The notes beneath the pieces are model-generated. The model saw only the letters and a list, made by a program, of their open reading frames with translations, did no database searches and had not been told where the DNA came from. Positions 26,431 through 36,143 of a DNA stretch of 64,000 nucleotides are shown piece by piece. How positions within the stretch are numbered: position 1 is the first letter of the stretch; every line of letters starts with the position of its first letter. Position numbers and translations under genes: made by a program. Source of the stretch: Rhodocyclaceae bacterium (GTDB lineage: Bacteria; Pseudomonadota; Gammaproteobacteria; Burkholderiales; Usitatibacteraceae); assembly GCA_020247395.1 (NCBI GenBank), contig JADCJC010000029.1, forward strand, positions 1 to 64,000, written 5' to 3'.

Positions 26431-27507
26431 ATGACAAATTTTGTGACGCTAGTGTTTCCTGCCCTTGGCACAACCTCGGCAGACTACTTGACGGCTGCGA
26501 ACCAACGAGGTGAGAAGGTCGTCTGTGCGGCTTCGGTTCGTGACGATGATTTTCCAGCTGGATTTGGCCCACTTCATACGTTACCATCCATTAATGATGC
26601 CGTTTTTGAACCACAGTTGCTTGACTTAGTTAAAACACATGCTATTACCCATGTGTACTGTCCAGTCTCCACTGTTTATGCGTTTTTCGACGGATTGATT
26701 AGACGCGGCAACCTTGATCTACAGCTGATCGGTAAGTCCCCGGTCCAACTGCAGATTGATCAGCACCACCTATTGATGGCAAAAGCCAGACGTCTTCACC
26801 CTTTTGCTCAACAATGCGCCAATGGCGCACGACCATCAATTGGGTTGATTGAGTTGGCTGGTGTGCTGCGCTTTTCGTCTCTTATCTATGGCGAGTCCAA
26901 CGAAAACAAGTTGGCCGCAATGATGGGCGTATTTGCTAGCGCCCCAAAAGGCGACGTAGTCGAAATTGGGTCTCTTATGGGGCGTTCAGCAAGCGTTCTA
27001 ATTTATTTGGCATGGCGCTATGACACCGGACCAATCTTAACCATCGATCCATGGAGCGCACGAGAATGCGCCCAACTCGATTCCCCTGATTCGCTGCAGC
27101 TAGTCACCGATGCCTGGGACTATGAAGTCCTACACGAGGCCTTCTATCTCAATTTGGTTCCTATGCGAGCAAATGATCACGCACATTTGCGCTTACCTTC
27201 AGCGCTGGCCTTTGACACCTACATCGGCGGTGCCCCTATCGATACCATGATTGGTAAGCCCGTTGACTATGGGCGAGCCATCGCCGTTATCCATATAGAC
27301 GGCAATCATGATTACCAGTCAGTAAAAACTGATTGTGAACTTTGGTTGAGCCGTCTCTTGCCAGGTGCGTGGTTGATACTGGACGACTATATCTGGGCGC
27401 ATGGCGACGGGCCATATCGAGTCGGGAACGCGCTACTTCAAGAGCGGGCGAATGAGATAGAACAGTCCTTCGTGTCTGGGAAGGCTTTGTTCGTGAAATT
27501 TAAGTAA
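26431..27507 (+). CDS. Two-domain protein: ATP-grasp-like N-terminus and C-terminal SAM methyltransferase
   Basis: A 358-residue protein. The C-terminal half is a methyltransferase of the CmcI/Methyltransf_24 type: GDVVEIGSLMGRSASVLIYL (motif I), ILTIDPWSA, AVIHIDGNHDYQSVKTD and LPGAWLILDDYIWAHGDGP. The N-terminal 120 residues (VTLVFPALGTTSADYLTAA ... LQLIGKSPVQLQIDQHHLLM) resemble the front part of ATP-grasp ligases without the ATP-binding domain, so it may be a remnant fusion. Twenty-one bases after the previous methyltransferase, same operon. Confidence 0.65.
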   Translation: MTNFVTLVFPALGTTSADYLTAANQRGEKVVCAASVRDDDFPAGFGPLHTLPSINDAVFEPQLLDLVKTHAITHVYCPVSTVYAFFDGLIRRGNLDLQLIGKSPVQLQIDQHHLLMAKARRLHPFAQQCANGARPSIGLIELAGVLRFSSLIYGESNENKLAAMMGVFASAPKGDVVEIGSLMGRSASVLIYLAWRYDTGPILTIDPWSARECAQLDSPDSLQLVTDAWDYEVLHEAFYLNLVPMRANDHAHLRLPSALAFDTYIGGAPIDTMIGKPVDYGRAIAVIHIDGNHDYQSVKTDCELWLSRLLPGAWLILDDYIWAHGDGPYRVGNALLQERANEIEQSFVSGKALFVKFK

Positions 27508-27652
27508 GAAGCGCCATCTCCTTACGTCCAATGATTGTGGCGACAGTCTTTTCGGTGCCAACTGCGCCAAGATATTGCGTCAAAATTTCTTCGCCTGATA
27601 ACATTTAGGCGTTTTTGCACCACAATGTATTACACCCTTTAGGTAGTTCAAT

Positions 27653-27880
27653 ATGTCCCTAGAAAAGATTCTTTCCGACGTTTATGCGTTCCCGCAAGAC
27701 ACCATTGCTGATTCCTTGCCACTACGTCAGATACCCCGTTGGGACTCGCTTGCCCACATGATGCTGATCGTCAAACTGGAGGAGACCTACAACATCCAAT
27801 TTTCTGGGGACGAAATTGCGGATATGCGATCAGTCGGTGACCTTAGGAGCACCCTTCATAAACACGGCGTAGAGTTATGA
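27653..27880 (+). CDS. Acyl/peptidyl carrier protein
   Basis: A 75-residue carrier protein. The phosphopantetheine site is WDSLAHMML, with the serine near residue 33. The helical pattern and the FSGDEIADMRSVGDL segment match ACPs. It overlaps the SDR start by four bases (ATGA). With the adenylation enzyme downstream it probably carries an activated acyl or aminoacyl group as a thioester for transfer to the sugar. Confidence 0.88.
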   Translation: MSLEKILSDVYAFPQDTIADSLPLRQIPRWDSLAHMMLIVKLEETYNIQFSGDEIADMRSVGDLRSTLHKHGVEL

Positions 27881-28629
27881 ACGTAACGGGTTTGCGGGTT
27901 CTTGTTACTGGCGGCGGTTCTGGTATCGGTAGATATCTAGTCGAGAGACTCGTCAGTGATGGGGCGGAGGTAGCTGTTCTGGAGCTAGATCAGGAAAAGT
28001 GTGTTGCTTTATCTGCTGCGTTTCCTGGAAAGGTGCAGGCGTGGCCTTGTGACGTATCAGATGCGGAGGCAGTCGACGCCACCCTGCAGTCCATTACTGA
28101 CAGCGGCTTTGAGCCAGATGCACTCATTAACAATGCTGGCATCATTCACAGTGAACCGCTGGTCAATATGCTGTCGCGCGGAGATCGGGCGCATTCGAGA
28201 ACTAATTGGCAAAGAGTAATGGCTGCCGATCTTGATTCGGTTTTCTTCGTTACTAGCCGCGTTGTAGATCGGATGATGGCTAAACGCAAAAAAGGTGTCG
28301 TGATTTCAATCAGCTCAATTTCTGCAAACGGAAATCCGGGGCAGTCTGCTTATTCCGCTGCGAAAGCTGGGGTAAATGCGTTAACGAAAACCTGGGCAAA
28401 AGAGTTGGGGGCACTAGGTTTCAGATTTGCCGCCATCGCGCCCGGTTTCATCGATACACCGTCCACACGATCGGCACTGAGCGATTCAACGATTGAGCGA
28501 CTGCAAAGCCAAATTCCGTTGCGAAAGCTTGGGGATCCCGAGAGCGTTTACTTTGCTGCGCGCCACATCCTGGAAAACGACTACCTTACAGGTACGATTG
28601 TTGAGGTAGATGGTGGCTTGGTCTTGTAG
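27877..28629 (+). CDS. Short-chain dehydrogenase/reductase, FabG-like
   Basis: A 250-residue NAD(P)-dependent oxidoreductase with a TGGGSGIG cofactor loop, an NNAG motif, the catalytic Ser in ISSISANG and YSAAK. The C-terminus ends LTGTIVEVDGGLVL as in FabG-like enzymes. It is coupled to the carrier-protein gene, so it may reduce a carrier-bound keto-acyl group; a keto-sugar is an alternative substrate. Confidence 0.88.
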   Translation: MNVTGLRVLVTGGGSGIGRYLVERLVSDGAEVAVLELDQEKCVALSAAFPGKVQAWPCDVSDAEAVDATLQSITDSGFEPDALINNAGIIHSEPLVNMLSRGDRAHSRTNWQRVMAADLDSVFFVTSRVVDRMMAKRKKGVVISISSISANGNPGQSAYSAAKAGVNALTKTWAKELGALGFRFAAIAPGFIDTPSTRSALSDSTIERLQSQIPLRKLGDPESVYFAARHILENDYLTGTIVEVDGGLVL

Positions 28630-28643
28630 GGCTAGGATGCTAT

Positions 28644-30209
28644 ATGGCTTTTATTTCGAACCTATGGATCGCATTTGAAGAGATAGCAACGACGCACAAA
28701 GATCGTCCAGCTCTGCTCTATCCTGCAACCGGGCAGCGCGTTAACTACTCCGATTTGCACCAACTCGCCCACCAATCTGCTAATTCCCTGTTGGAACGAG
28801 GTGTAGGAAATGGTAGTGTAGTCGCTATGTTTCACGACAAGTCGCCGGCAGCATTCGCAATGATGCTTGCCTGCCTACGACTTGGCGTGACCTACACCAT
28901 GCTCGATCCGGATAGCCCTTGGCCGCGCCTGCAGAAGATACTTTCTTCTAGCTGTCCCAATTTAATCGTCAACGCGTTTGAGCTGATGCCGCATCGGGAA
29001 TCTCTGGTGACCGGGGGCCACGCGCACATCTTAAACTTACGGGAAGTGGAACCCTCTCGCTTCAGCCGCGCTCTGCCGGAAGCGTCGAAAATTTCAGGGG
29101 CAACGCCGGCTTACATCATGTTCACATCTGGCTCCACGGGCAATCCCAAGGGTGCTGTGATGTCACACGCAAACGTACTTTGGTTTATTCAGTGGTCACA
29201 CCACCGTTTTAAAATCACGCCAGACGACGTGTTGACTAACGCAAACCCAATCTACTTTGATAATTCTGTTTTTGACTTCTATTCAGCGATTTTTAGCGGC
29301 GCAACGCTCGTTCCACTTACCGCCGAGCAAGTCCGCGATCCACGTCAGCTTGTCCGATACGTGAATGAGGCCAAATGTAGCATTTGGTTCTCTGTGCCAT
29401 CCTTGTTGGTCTATTTGCTCACAACCAGAGCTTTGGCAGCTAAGGACTTTCCGAGTATTCGGAAAATCATCTTTGGTGGAGAGGGTTTCCCAAAAGTAAA
29501 ACTTAAACAACTCTACGATCTTTTCGGACACCGGGCAGAGCTGGAAAATGTGTATGGTCCAACAGAGTGCACGTGTATTTGCTCAGCGCACACGATTGGG
29601 CCAGCCGATTTTGACGATATGCAAAGTCTCGCAACTCTTGGTGCTCTGTCCCAAAATTTTGACCACGAGATATTGCCGCAAGATGCTACCGATCCTAGTT
29701 TTGGGGAGCTGTTGCTGCGTGGCCCGCAAGTTGGATTGGGCTACTACAACGACCCTGGACGCACGCAAACAGCTTTCATCCAGAACCCAACGCACAACCG
29801 CTTCTCGGATATTGGCTATCGCACGGGAGATTTGATCAAGGTGGATACAAATGGCAACCTCCACTTTAAGGGCCGCGTCGATTATCAGATCAAGCACATG
29901 GGCTACCGGATTGAGCTGGAAGAAATTGAAGCGGCGCTCGCCACTATTACATACATCAAAGAATGCGCTGTGATCTACCAAAAGTTGGGGGACGGAATGG
30001 GTCAAATTCTCGCCTATGTAGCGACGAGTGAGCAGACCCAACCCACAACCGTCATTGAACAGGTTGCCAAGCTCCTGCCCGCCTACATGGTTCCTAGAGA
30101 CATCCGCCTCCTTGAGGCTCTGCCTAAGAATGCTAACGGCAAGATTGACCGAATGGCATTGGTGGCGCTCGCCAATCAGCATCCTTCGACGATAACAGGC
30201 AGCAGATAG
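28644..30209 (+). CDS. AMP-forming adenylation enzyme (DltA/NRPS A-domain-like)
   Basis: A 521-residue ANL-family ligase that activates an amino or carboxylic acid as an adenylate and loads a carrier protein. The motifs are intact: AYIMFTSGSTGNPKGAVMSH (A3), NVYGPTECTCIC (A5), RTGDLIKVD (A7), GRVDYQIKHMGYRIELEEIE (A8) and the catalytic lysine in NANGKIDR (A10). There is no fused carrier or condensation domain; the stand-alone carrier at 27653 is the obvious partner. The substrate is unknown. Confidence 0.87.
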   Translation: MAFISNLWIAFEEIATTHKDRPALLYPATGQRVNYSDLHQLAHQSANSLLERGVGNGSVVAMFHDKSPAAFAMMLACLRLGVTYTMLDPDSPWPRLQKILSSSCPNLIVNAFELMPHRESLVTGGHAHILNLREVEPSRFSRALPEASKISGATPAYIMFTSGSTGNPKGAVMSHANVLWFIQWSHHRFKITPDDVLTNANPIYFDNSVFDFYSAIFSGATLVPLTAEQVRDPRQLVRYVNEAKCSIWFSVPSLLVYLLTTRALAAKDFPSIRKIIFGGEGFPKVKLKQLYDLFGHRAELENVYGPTECTCICSAHTIGPADFDDMQSLATLGALSQNFDHEILPQDATDPSFGELLLRGPQVGLGYYNDPGRTQTAFIQNPTHNRFSDIGYRTGDLIKVDTNGNLHFKGRVDYQIKHMGYRIELEEIEAALATITYIKECAVIYQKLGDGMGQILAYVATSEQTQPTTVIEQVAKLLPAYMVPRDIRLLEALPKNANGKIDRMALVALANQHPSTITGSR

Positions 30210-30340
30210 GCCTCACTTGTTCAGCTCCACAGATGCAAAATGCAGCAATTGGTCCTAGGGCAAATTTGAATCGACAGCCTGGAGCTCAATATTGAAGCGG
30301 CGCGAGCAGCAAATCCCGTTGCAAGAGGCTAACCATAAAA

Positions 30341-32420
30341 CTAATGCGTTTGCTTTAGACACCAATCCTTCCAAATTAATCGGAGGGCTGTCTCGTAGGA
30401 TCTTGTGACATTGATGGGCGCAAGTTCTGGGTTGGCGAGGAGTTGTCGTCGCATTGATAGCCGCAGCTCATTTAGTGCCTCACAATTTGCGCTTGCCTTA
30501 ATCGCAGTAGAGACATATTCGTCCGTATTTCGCGCCACATACTCGTTGAGATTAGACGCACCTAGTATAGCGGCACCGCTTCTCGCGGCGGGGCGCGTGC
30601 CAGCTAAAGTCAGCACCGGCACCCCCATACAGAGTGAATACCATGAAGATGTCCCGCCGTTATACGGGAATGGGTCCAGCATAAGGTCAATATGGTGGTG
30701 GAGTGCCATGAACTCCCGGGTCGGGACCCGGCTGCGAAGATCCAAGCGCTCTTTACCTATCCCGAATCTATCGAAAAGTTCAACAATTCTGGTTTTGATA
30801 CTTGGGTCGTCCATATTGCCAATTAAGATGCTTGAATTTGGGACCGTAGCAAGGATTTGCGCCCAAGCTTTTACGACATACTCATTGATTTTTAGTGGGT
30901 TATTCAGGCAGCCGTAGGTGAATCGCGCTACGCTTAACGCCGGTAGCTCGTTTACTGGAGGCGCGGCTGCGTCTAACAAAAACGCACATGACGCAGTTTC
31001 TAGGCGTAGGAGTTTTTCCGTGTGCTGCCATTCGGTAAGCCCAGCAGGGTCTGCGTAATGATCAGTAATCCGGTAGTCCATATTACCTAGCCCCGTTGTT
31101 CCAGCATAGCCAATGTAGGTAGCCTGAATAGGCGCGGCCCGCATCGAAAAGACATTCAGGCGATTACCACCTGTGTGACCAGATAGGTCTATCAAAATAT
31201 CAATTTCATCCTTAACAATTTTGCGGGCCAACTCGTCATCTCCGTCATGCGAGCACTGGCGAAAATTTTCTACGCTGGACCTGATGCGCTCGGTGTACTC
31301 ATCATCAACGGGCCAAACGTAATACGCGAAGATTTTGAACGAGTCACGATTATGGTTTTCTAGTATCGGCATTAGGAATGCGTGAGACTGGATGATCTCG
31401 GAAATCTGCTGAAACATATCCAACTCTTAGCTGCCGATCTGCGCAAACACTATTCGTCCATGACGACACGCCGCTATGTTTCGTATTTCTTTCATCTATA
31501 AGGCCTCCGTATCTGCGATGCTCATTTGACACAAATTCATCCGTTACATTCGGGTCATATTGCAGCGTGAGCAGATAGGTTGGAAACACTTGGTCGAATG
31601 ATTCTTTTGAATGCTCTATGGCGATTGCAAACTCTTGCCGGGCATCCTCGTACTTATGTTGATAGCCGTAAAGCAGCGCCAATTTCGTTCGGGCCGAAAA
31701 GTTATCGGGTTGAAACTTCAGCGCATCCAAGTAGCATGCGATCGCATCTTCAATGTTACTCAGCGCAACCTCTTCTGCGGCGAGCTTACAGATTAACTCC
31801 ACATTGGCTGGGGATCTAGCAAGGCAGTCAGTGAAAATCTCTTTAGCCTTTAGGTGCTCTCCGGTCACAGCAAGTGCCACTCCGAAAACATATAGGATTG
31901 ATTCATTTGCCGGATACATCTCTCTGGCCGCTCTTGCGAGCTCGAGGGCATCTTCAAGCCGTTGCGCCTTTAGCAGCAAAGTAATCACTCTTATGCGCGC
32001 CTCCGGGTTTTCATTTCCGAGCGCAAATGAGCGCCGAAAATGTTGTAAGGCAGATTCATAGTTCTTAAGTTCGCATTCAATTTCACCGCATGTGAAGTGG
32101 GCAGTCCCAAACTTTGGGTTCAGCATTAACGCTCTTTGGATCCGATCCAATGCATCCCTGTATCTTTGTAGCGTGAGAAGTACCAATGCAACGTTGTGTT
32201 GAAAAATCGAGTTGGTTGGCGAAACTTTGATCGACTTCTCTAAGAAAGGAAGTGCCTCGCTAGATTTCCCTTGCTGATGTAGCGCAAGTCCCAAGAAATG
32301 TAACGCTTCTGGGTTTGATGGCTTGTAGGTGAGGACTTCGCGGAACATCACTTCAGCGTGAAAAAGGTCACCACTTGCGATGTGTCGGGTCGCGGATTGC
32401 AAGAGTTCGTTAATTTTCAT
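30341..32420 (-). pseudogene. TPR-GT41 glycosyltransferase gene broken by a one-base frameshift
   Basis: Two frames together encode a full TPR-GT41 protein. The upstream part (from ATG at 32420) has TPRs and ends the frame at LRVGYVSADFRDHPVS. The other frame continues from about 31381 with AFLMPILENHN, then IDILIDLSGHTGGNRLNVF, TYIGYAGTTGLGNMDYRITD, YGCLNNPLKINEYV and DPFPYNGGTSSWYSLCMGVP. Dropping one base near 31382 gives DHPVSAFLMPIL, which aligns without gaps to DHPVARFFLPLL of the 13182 gene. All catalytic residues survive, so the break is recent, a sequencing error, or phase-type variation. Confidence 0.85.
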
Positions 32421-32740
32421 CAGGCTTTATAAGAGGAGTATGTGTGCGCTGAATGCCCCTGTTCGTGGGCTTCGTTGTTGAGGAAGTTCATCGCTACAGT
32501 TTCTGCAATGGAATTTAGCTATTTTCACCTAGGAGTCGGTGGTGATTGCACAATGGCCGCATATGGTTGCGGTGATTCTTGCCACTTCGGCCGTTCTGAC
32601 TAGACCTCGGCGGTGAATTAAGCATTTTCAGGTATTTGTGCTCTTGTTAGCTTCACGCTGACAATGCGTCGCACTTACCCTTACTGGTTCAAGGCAATTC
32701 AGGGCAACTTGCCCAAGGATACCTATGCCGAGTTGGAAGG

Positions 32741-32770
32741 TTGCACTTAACCCCCTGTTTTGGTTATAAT
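32741..32770 (+). promoter_or_regulatory. Promoter of the rpsP-rimM-trmD-rplS operon
   Basis: TTGCAC at 32741-32746, an 18-base spacer and a perfect TATAAT at 32765-32770. It leaves a leader of about 115 bases before rpsP. The rest of the 32421-32893 gap shows no gene. Confidence 0.8.
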
Positions 32771-32893
32771 TTTGGGCTATCCAGCAAATATTGGCCAAAA
32801 ACTGGCGAATTTGTCGGCGTTACCCGTTACCCGTTTGCAATGGGGCCGTTTCCGGTTCTCAATCGGATGATTCTCTAAACCTTAGGAGTTAGC

Positions 32894-33151
32894 ATGGTCG
32901 TAATCCGCATGTCTCGCGGTGGTTCCAAGAACCGCCCGTTCTACAACGTCGTTGTTGCAGATTCCCGCAATCGTCGTGATGGTCGCTTCATTGAGCGTCT
33001 CGGTTTCTACAACCCAACGGCTGGCGAATCTGAAGAAGGTTTCCGTATCGCGATGGACCGTCTGACGTACTGGCAAGGTCAAGGCGCACAAGCGTCCGAC
33101 GCTGTGATGAAGTTGGTCAAGCGTGGCAAGCAAGCCGCAGTTGCCAAGTAA
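32894..33151 (+). CDS. rpsP: 30S ribosomal protein S16
   Basis: An 85-residue S16 protein, [20 protein letters not shown] being the family opening, then [21 protein letters not shown] site precedes the ATG. First gene of the operon. Confidence 0.98.
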   Translation: MVVIRMSRGGSKNRPFYNVVVADSRNRRDGRFIERLGFYNPTAGESEEGFRIAMDRLTYWQGQGAQASDAVMKLVKRGKQAAVAK

Positions 33152-33725
33152 GGTTCAAGCCACATCCCTTTCTGATGCCGATGCAGTCGTAATGGCGCGC
33201 ATCACCGCGCCATTCGGCATCAAGGGCTGGCTAAAGCTGCAAACGTTTACCGAGTACGCCGACAGCCTCGATCAATTTGATTCTTGGTTTGTGTCCTCCG
33301 CAAACGGCTGGCAAGCGATTGAGGTCGAGGACTTTGCGGTGAACGTGAAATCGGTGGTCGCGAAGCTCAAGGGCATCGACGATCGAACAGCAGCGGAAAA
33401 ACTCGGCAAGCGCGATATTGCGGTGCCGCGTAGTTGGTTGGATCAACCGGAAAAGGACGAGTACTACTGGATTGACTTGATCGGTGCAAAAGTCGTCAAC
33501 GAAGCAGGCGAAGCCCTCGGTAAGGTCGAAACATTGATGGAAACCGGCGCGAATGATGTGCTGGTGGTTAGGTCAGGTGAAAGCGCAGGAAATAGCGCAG
33601 GAAGTACGGAAATTTTGATTCCGTTTGTCAGTGAGTATTTGGCCAACGTGGATCGGCAGAACAAGGTGGTCACCGTTCGTTGGGAACGCCACTGGCAGGA
33701 AAATGATTCCAAGGATGGAAAGTAG
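33123..33725 (+). CDS. rimM: Ribosome maturation factor RimM
   Basis: Assists 30S maturation and binds S19. The N-terminal RimM domain ([18 protein letters not shown]) and the PRC-barrel ([20 protein letters not shown] ... DVLVV ... EILIPFV) are present. The GTG at 33123 overlaps rpsP by 29 bases; TTG at 33141 or ATG at 33192 are alternatives, the last trimming conserved residues. 200 residues with the GTG start. Confidence 0.93.
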   Translation: MASKPQLPSKVQATSLSDADAVVMARITAPFGIKGWLKLQTFTEYADSLDQFDSWFVSSANGWQAIEVEDFAVNVKSVVAKLKGIDDRTAAEKLGKRDIAVPRSWLDQPEKDEYYWIDLIGAKVVNEAGEALGKVETLMETGANDVLVVRSGESAGNSAGSTEILIPFVSEYLANVDRQNKVVTVRWERHWQENDSKDGK

Positions 33726-33740
33726 CAAACCGGGAGTGCC

Positions 33741-34517
33741 GTGGTGAAACGATACGACGTAGTCACCCTGTTTCCGGAAATGTTTGATGCGATTGCCGAT
33801 TCGGGGGTGACGCGTCGGGCGTTGGACGAAAAAGTGTGGGAACTCAAGTGTTGGAACCCGCGCGATTTTGTTAGAAACGTTCACAAAACCGTTGATGACC
33901 GGCCATTTGGTGGTGGGCCGGGGATGGTGATGAAGGCGGAACCGCTGCATCAGGCAATCGAAGCCGCAAGACAACGCCAGCAACAGTTTGAAGTGGTACC
34001 GCAGGTGATTTATCTATCTCCGCAAGCAAGACCATTGAAGGACGCCGACGTTAGGCGGCTTTCAGCAGAGGAAGGACTAATTTTCCTCTGTGGCAGATAT
34101 GAAGGCATTGATGAGCGCGTTGTTCAAGCGCATGTCGATGAAGAAGTTTCTATCGGCGATTACGTACTTTCCGGCGGCGAGTTGGCGGCGATGGTGGTGA
34201 TCGATGCGATGGTGAGATTGTTACCCGGCGTGTTGAACGACGGGGCTTCAGCGGTGGAAGACTCATATTCACCAGCGCGGCATGGATTGTTGGATCATCC
34301 GCACTACACGCGTCCGGAAGTTTGGGATCTCGCTGGAGAGCGTTCTGTTGTACCTCCCGTGCTACTGAGCGGGAACCATGCCGAAATCGCCAAATGGCGA
34401 CGTCGAATGGCGCTTGAAAGGACTTGGCGACGTCGCCCGGAGTTGTTGGCTGGGCTGACGTTGAGTAAACAAGAGTTGCGATGGCTTGAGGAAATCAAAC
34501 AATCGCATCAATCTTAA
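33741..34517 (+). CDS. trmD: tRNA (guanine-37-N1)-methyltransferase TrmD
   Basis: Methylates G37 of tRNAs, preventing frameshifting. The trefoil-knot SPOUT features are clear: [32 protein letters not shown] and [22 protein letters not shown] start with GGGAG upstream; a second GTG follows directly. 258 residues. Confidence 0.97.
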   Translation: MVKRYDVVTLFPEMFDAIADSGVTRRALDEKVWELKCWNPRDFVRNVHKTVDDRPFGGGPGMVMKAEPLHQAIEAARQRQQQFEVVPQVIYLSPQARPLKDADVRRLSAEEGLIFLCGRYEGIDERVVQAHVDEEVSIGDYVLSGGELAAMVVIDAMVRLLPGVLNDGASAVEDSYSPARHGLLDHPHYTRPEVWDLAGERSVVPPVLLSGNHAEIAKWRRRMALERTWRRRPELLAGLTLSKQELRWLEEIKQSHQS

Positions 34518-34667
34518 AAGTTGCAGCAGCAAGTCGTACCAAAGCAGGCACACATCAACGTAGATTTGGCATGAATGATCGAGCGTTGCGCTGTGTGAGT
34601 AGGTCGATCGGAGTGGAGCCGCTTTCTAACCCACCTCCATCACCATTGATAAACGAAAGGAAACAAT

Positions 34668-35048
34668 ATGAATTTGATTCAACAACTGGAACAAGAAGAA
34701 ATTGCGCGCCTCGGCCGTAAGATCCCTGACTTCGCACCTGGCGATACGGTGATCGTCAACGTAAACGTGATCGAAGGCGAGCGCAAACGTGTTCAGGCCT
34801 ACGAGGGCGTGGTTATTGCCAAGCGTAATCGCGGCCTTAACTCATCGTTCATCGTTCGCAAGATTTCGTCAGGCGAAGGTGTCGAGCGTACGTTTCAATC
34901 CTACGCACCGACCATTGCTTCCATCGAAGTGAAGCGTCGCGGTGACGTTCGCCGCGCCAAGCTCTACTACCTTCGCGATCGTTCCGGCAAGTCGGCACGT
35001 ATCAAGGAAAAACTGGACTACGTGTCCACGCAGACCAAAGGCGAATAA
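34668..35048 (+). CDS. rplS: 50S ribosomal protein L19
   Basis: A 126-residue L19: [20 protein letters not shown], then [31 protein letters not shown] and [25 protein letters not shown] site precedes the ATG. A 150-base untranslated gap separates it from trmD; no known leader motif was recognised there. Confidence 0.97.
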   Translation: MNLIQQLEQEEIARLGRKIPDFAPGDTVIVNVNVIEGERKRVQAYEGVVIAKRNRGLNSSFIVRKISSGEGVERTFQSYAPTIASIEVKRRGDVRRAKLYYLRDRSGKSARIKEKLDYVSTQTKGE

Positions 35049-35073
35049 GCGCAACAGCAGTTTCGCTTCTGGA

Positions 35074-35110
35074 TCAAAAAAGCCGCGGCCGTGTGCTGCG
35101 GCTTTTTTTC
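35074..35110 (+). terminator. Terminator of the rpsP operon
   Basis: AAAAAAGCCGC and GCGGCTTTTTTT arms around a short loop, 25 bases after the rplS stop. The A-rich 5' arm could let it serve the convergent transporter gene too. Confidence 0.92.
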
Positions 35111-35121
35111 GCCCATCATCG

Positions 35122-36024
35122 CTATAAAAACGAGCGTGCGACACTCAACCACAGCGGAATCGACAGCATCCCAAACAGCGTGCTGACCGTAATACCTTGC
35201 GCGACGACTGGGCCATCGCCGCCCATCCGCACGGCAAGAATGTAGGCTGATGTTGCCGTCGGCAGGGCACCGAACAATACGACCATATCGAAATAGATAC
35301 CACTCACGCCAAGCCACTTTGCCATGCCAATCGCCACCAGCGGCATCACAATCAGCTTGATCAGGGTGTTGTAGGTAATCAACGCCGCGTTAGTGCCAAC
35401 ATTTACCAGCGTCAGCGCCGCGCCTACCGCGAGCAACCCGCACGCGAGCGAGGCGGCACCCATACGCGAGATGAGCATTTGCGCGACTTCCGGCAACGGC
35501 AGGCCAGAGAGCGAATACATTACGCCGCCGACCGTCGCAATTATCAACGGGTTTTGTAGGAGCTCTTTGAAAATCGAGGCCTCGGCGTGTTTGGCCAACA
35601 TCCAGACCGAGGCGACGTTACACAATGGCACAACAACGCCAATCACGATGCCAAACGCGGCAATCCCTACTTCGCCGTGGAGTCGCCCGGCAATTGCCAA
35701 TCCAATGTACGAATTGAAGCGAAATGCCGTTTGGAAGCTGGAGGCATACGCCTTGTTGTCGGTTTTGACGATCCACTTGGCCGCATAGGCGATCAGCATC
35801 CCCACCACCACCGTGACGATGGCGGTGTTTAGTGCGGGGGCCGCTGCTAAAAAATCTAGCTTCTGTTTGGCGATGGAGTTAAACAGCAGTGCCGGAAACA
35901 GTACGTAGTAGATGAGTTTTTCCAGCACAGCCCAAAAATCTCGCCCCCAGTTGGTGATGCGATTGAGTGCAAACCCAAATAGGATGAGTGCGAAATCCGG
36001 AATCAGTAGGATTGCCAAAGACAT
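35122..36024 (-). CDS. AEC family transporter (auxin-efflux-carrier-like)
   Basis: A 300-residue polytopic membrane protein with about ten hydrophobic segments in two halves, typical of the AEC/BART family (LLIPDFALILFGFALNRI, ITVSTLFGMLSIPLWLSVAR). The family exports small organic acids such as malonate or malate in some bacteria; the substrate here is unknown. Convergent with rplS, divergent from the YeiH gene. Confidence 0.85.
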   Translation of the reverse strand: MSLAILLIPDFALILFGFALNRITNWGRDFWAVLEKLIYYVLFPALLFNSIAKQKLDFLAAAPALNTAIVTVVVGMLIAYAAKWIVKTDNKAYASSFQTAFRFNSYIGLAIAGRLHGEVGIAAFGIVIGVVVPLCNVASVWMLAKHAEASIFKELLQNPLIIATVGGVMYSLSGLPLPEVAQMLISRMGAASLACGLLAVGAALTLVNVGTNAALITYNTLIKLIVMPLVAIGMAKWLGVSGIYFDMVVLFGALPTATSAYILAVRMGGDGPVVAQGITVSTLFGMLSIPLWLSVARSFL

Positions 36025-36143
36025 TCGGAATTATAGGGCGCTGACGCACCAACCAACCGCACACCGCTATCGATGATTTATCTTTTCGGCTATCACGGCA
36101 GGTTGGAGTAAATTGTTCACTTCGCAGATCAATTACTCCAATC

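Noticed and set aside
34518-34667. Ribosomal-protein leader (L19 type) between trmD and rplS
   Set aside because: The gap is long enough, but I could not see a convincing conserved structure.
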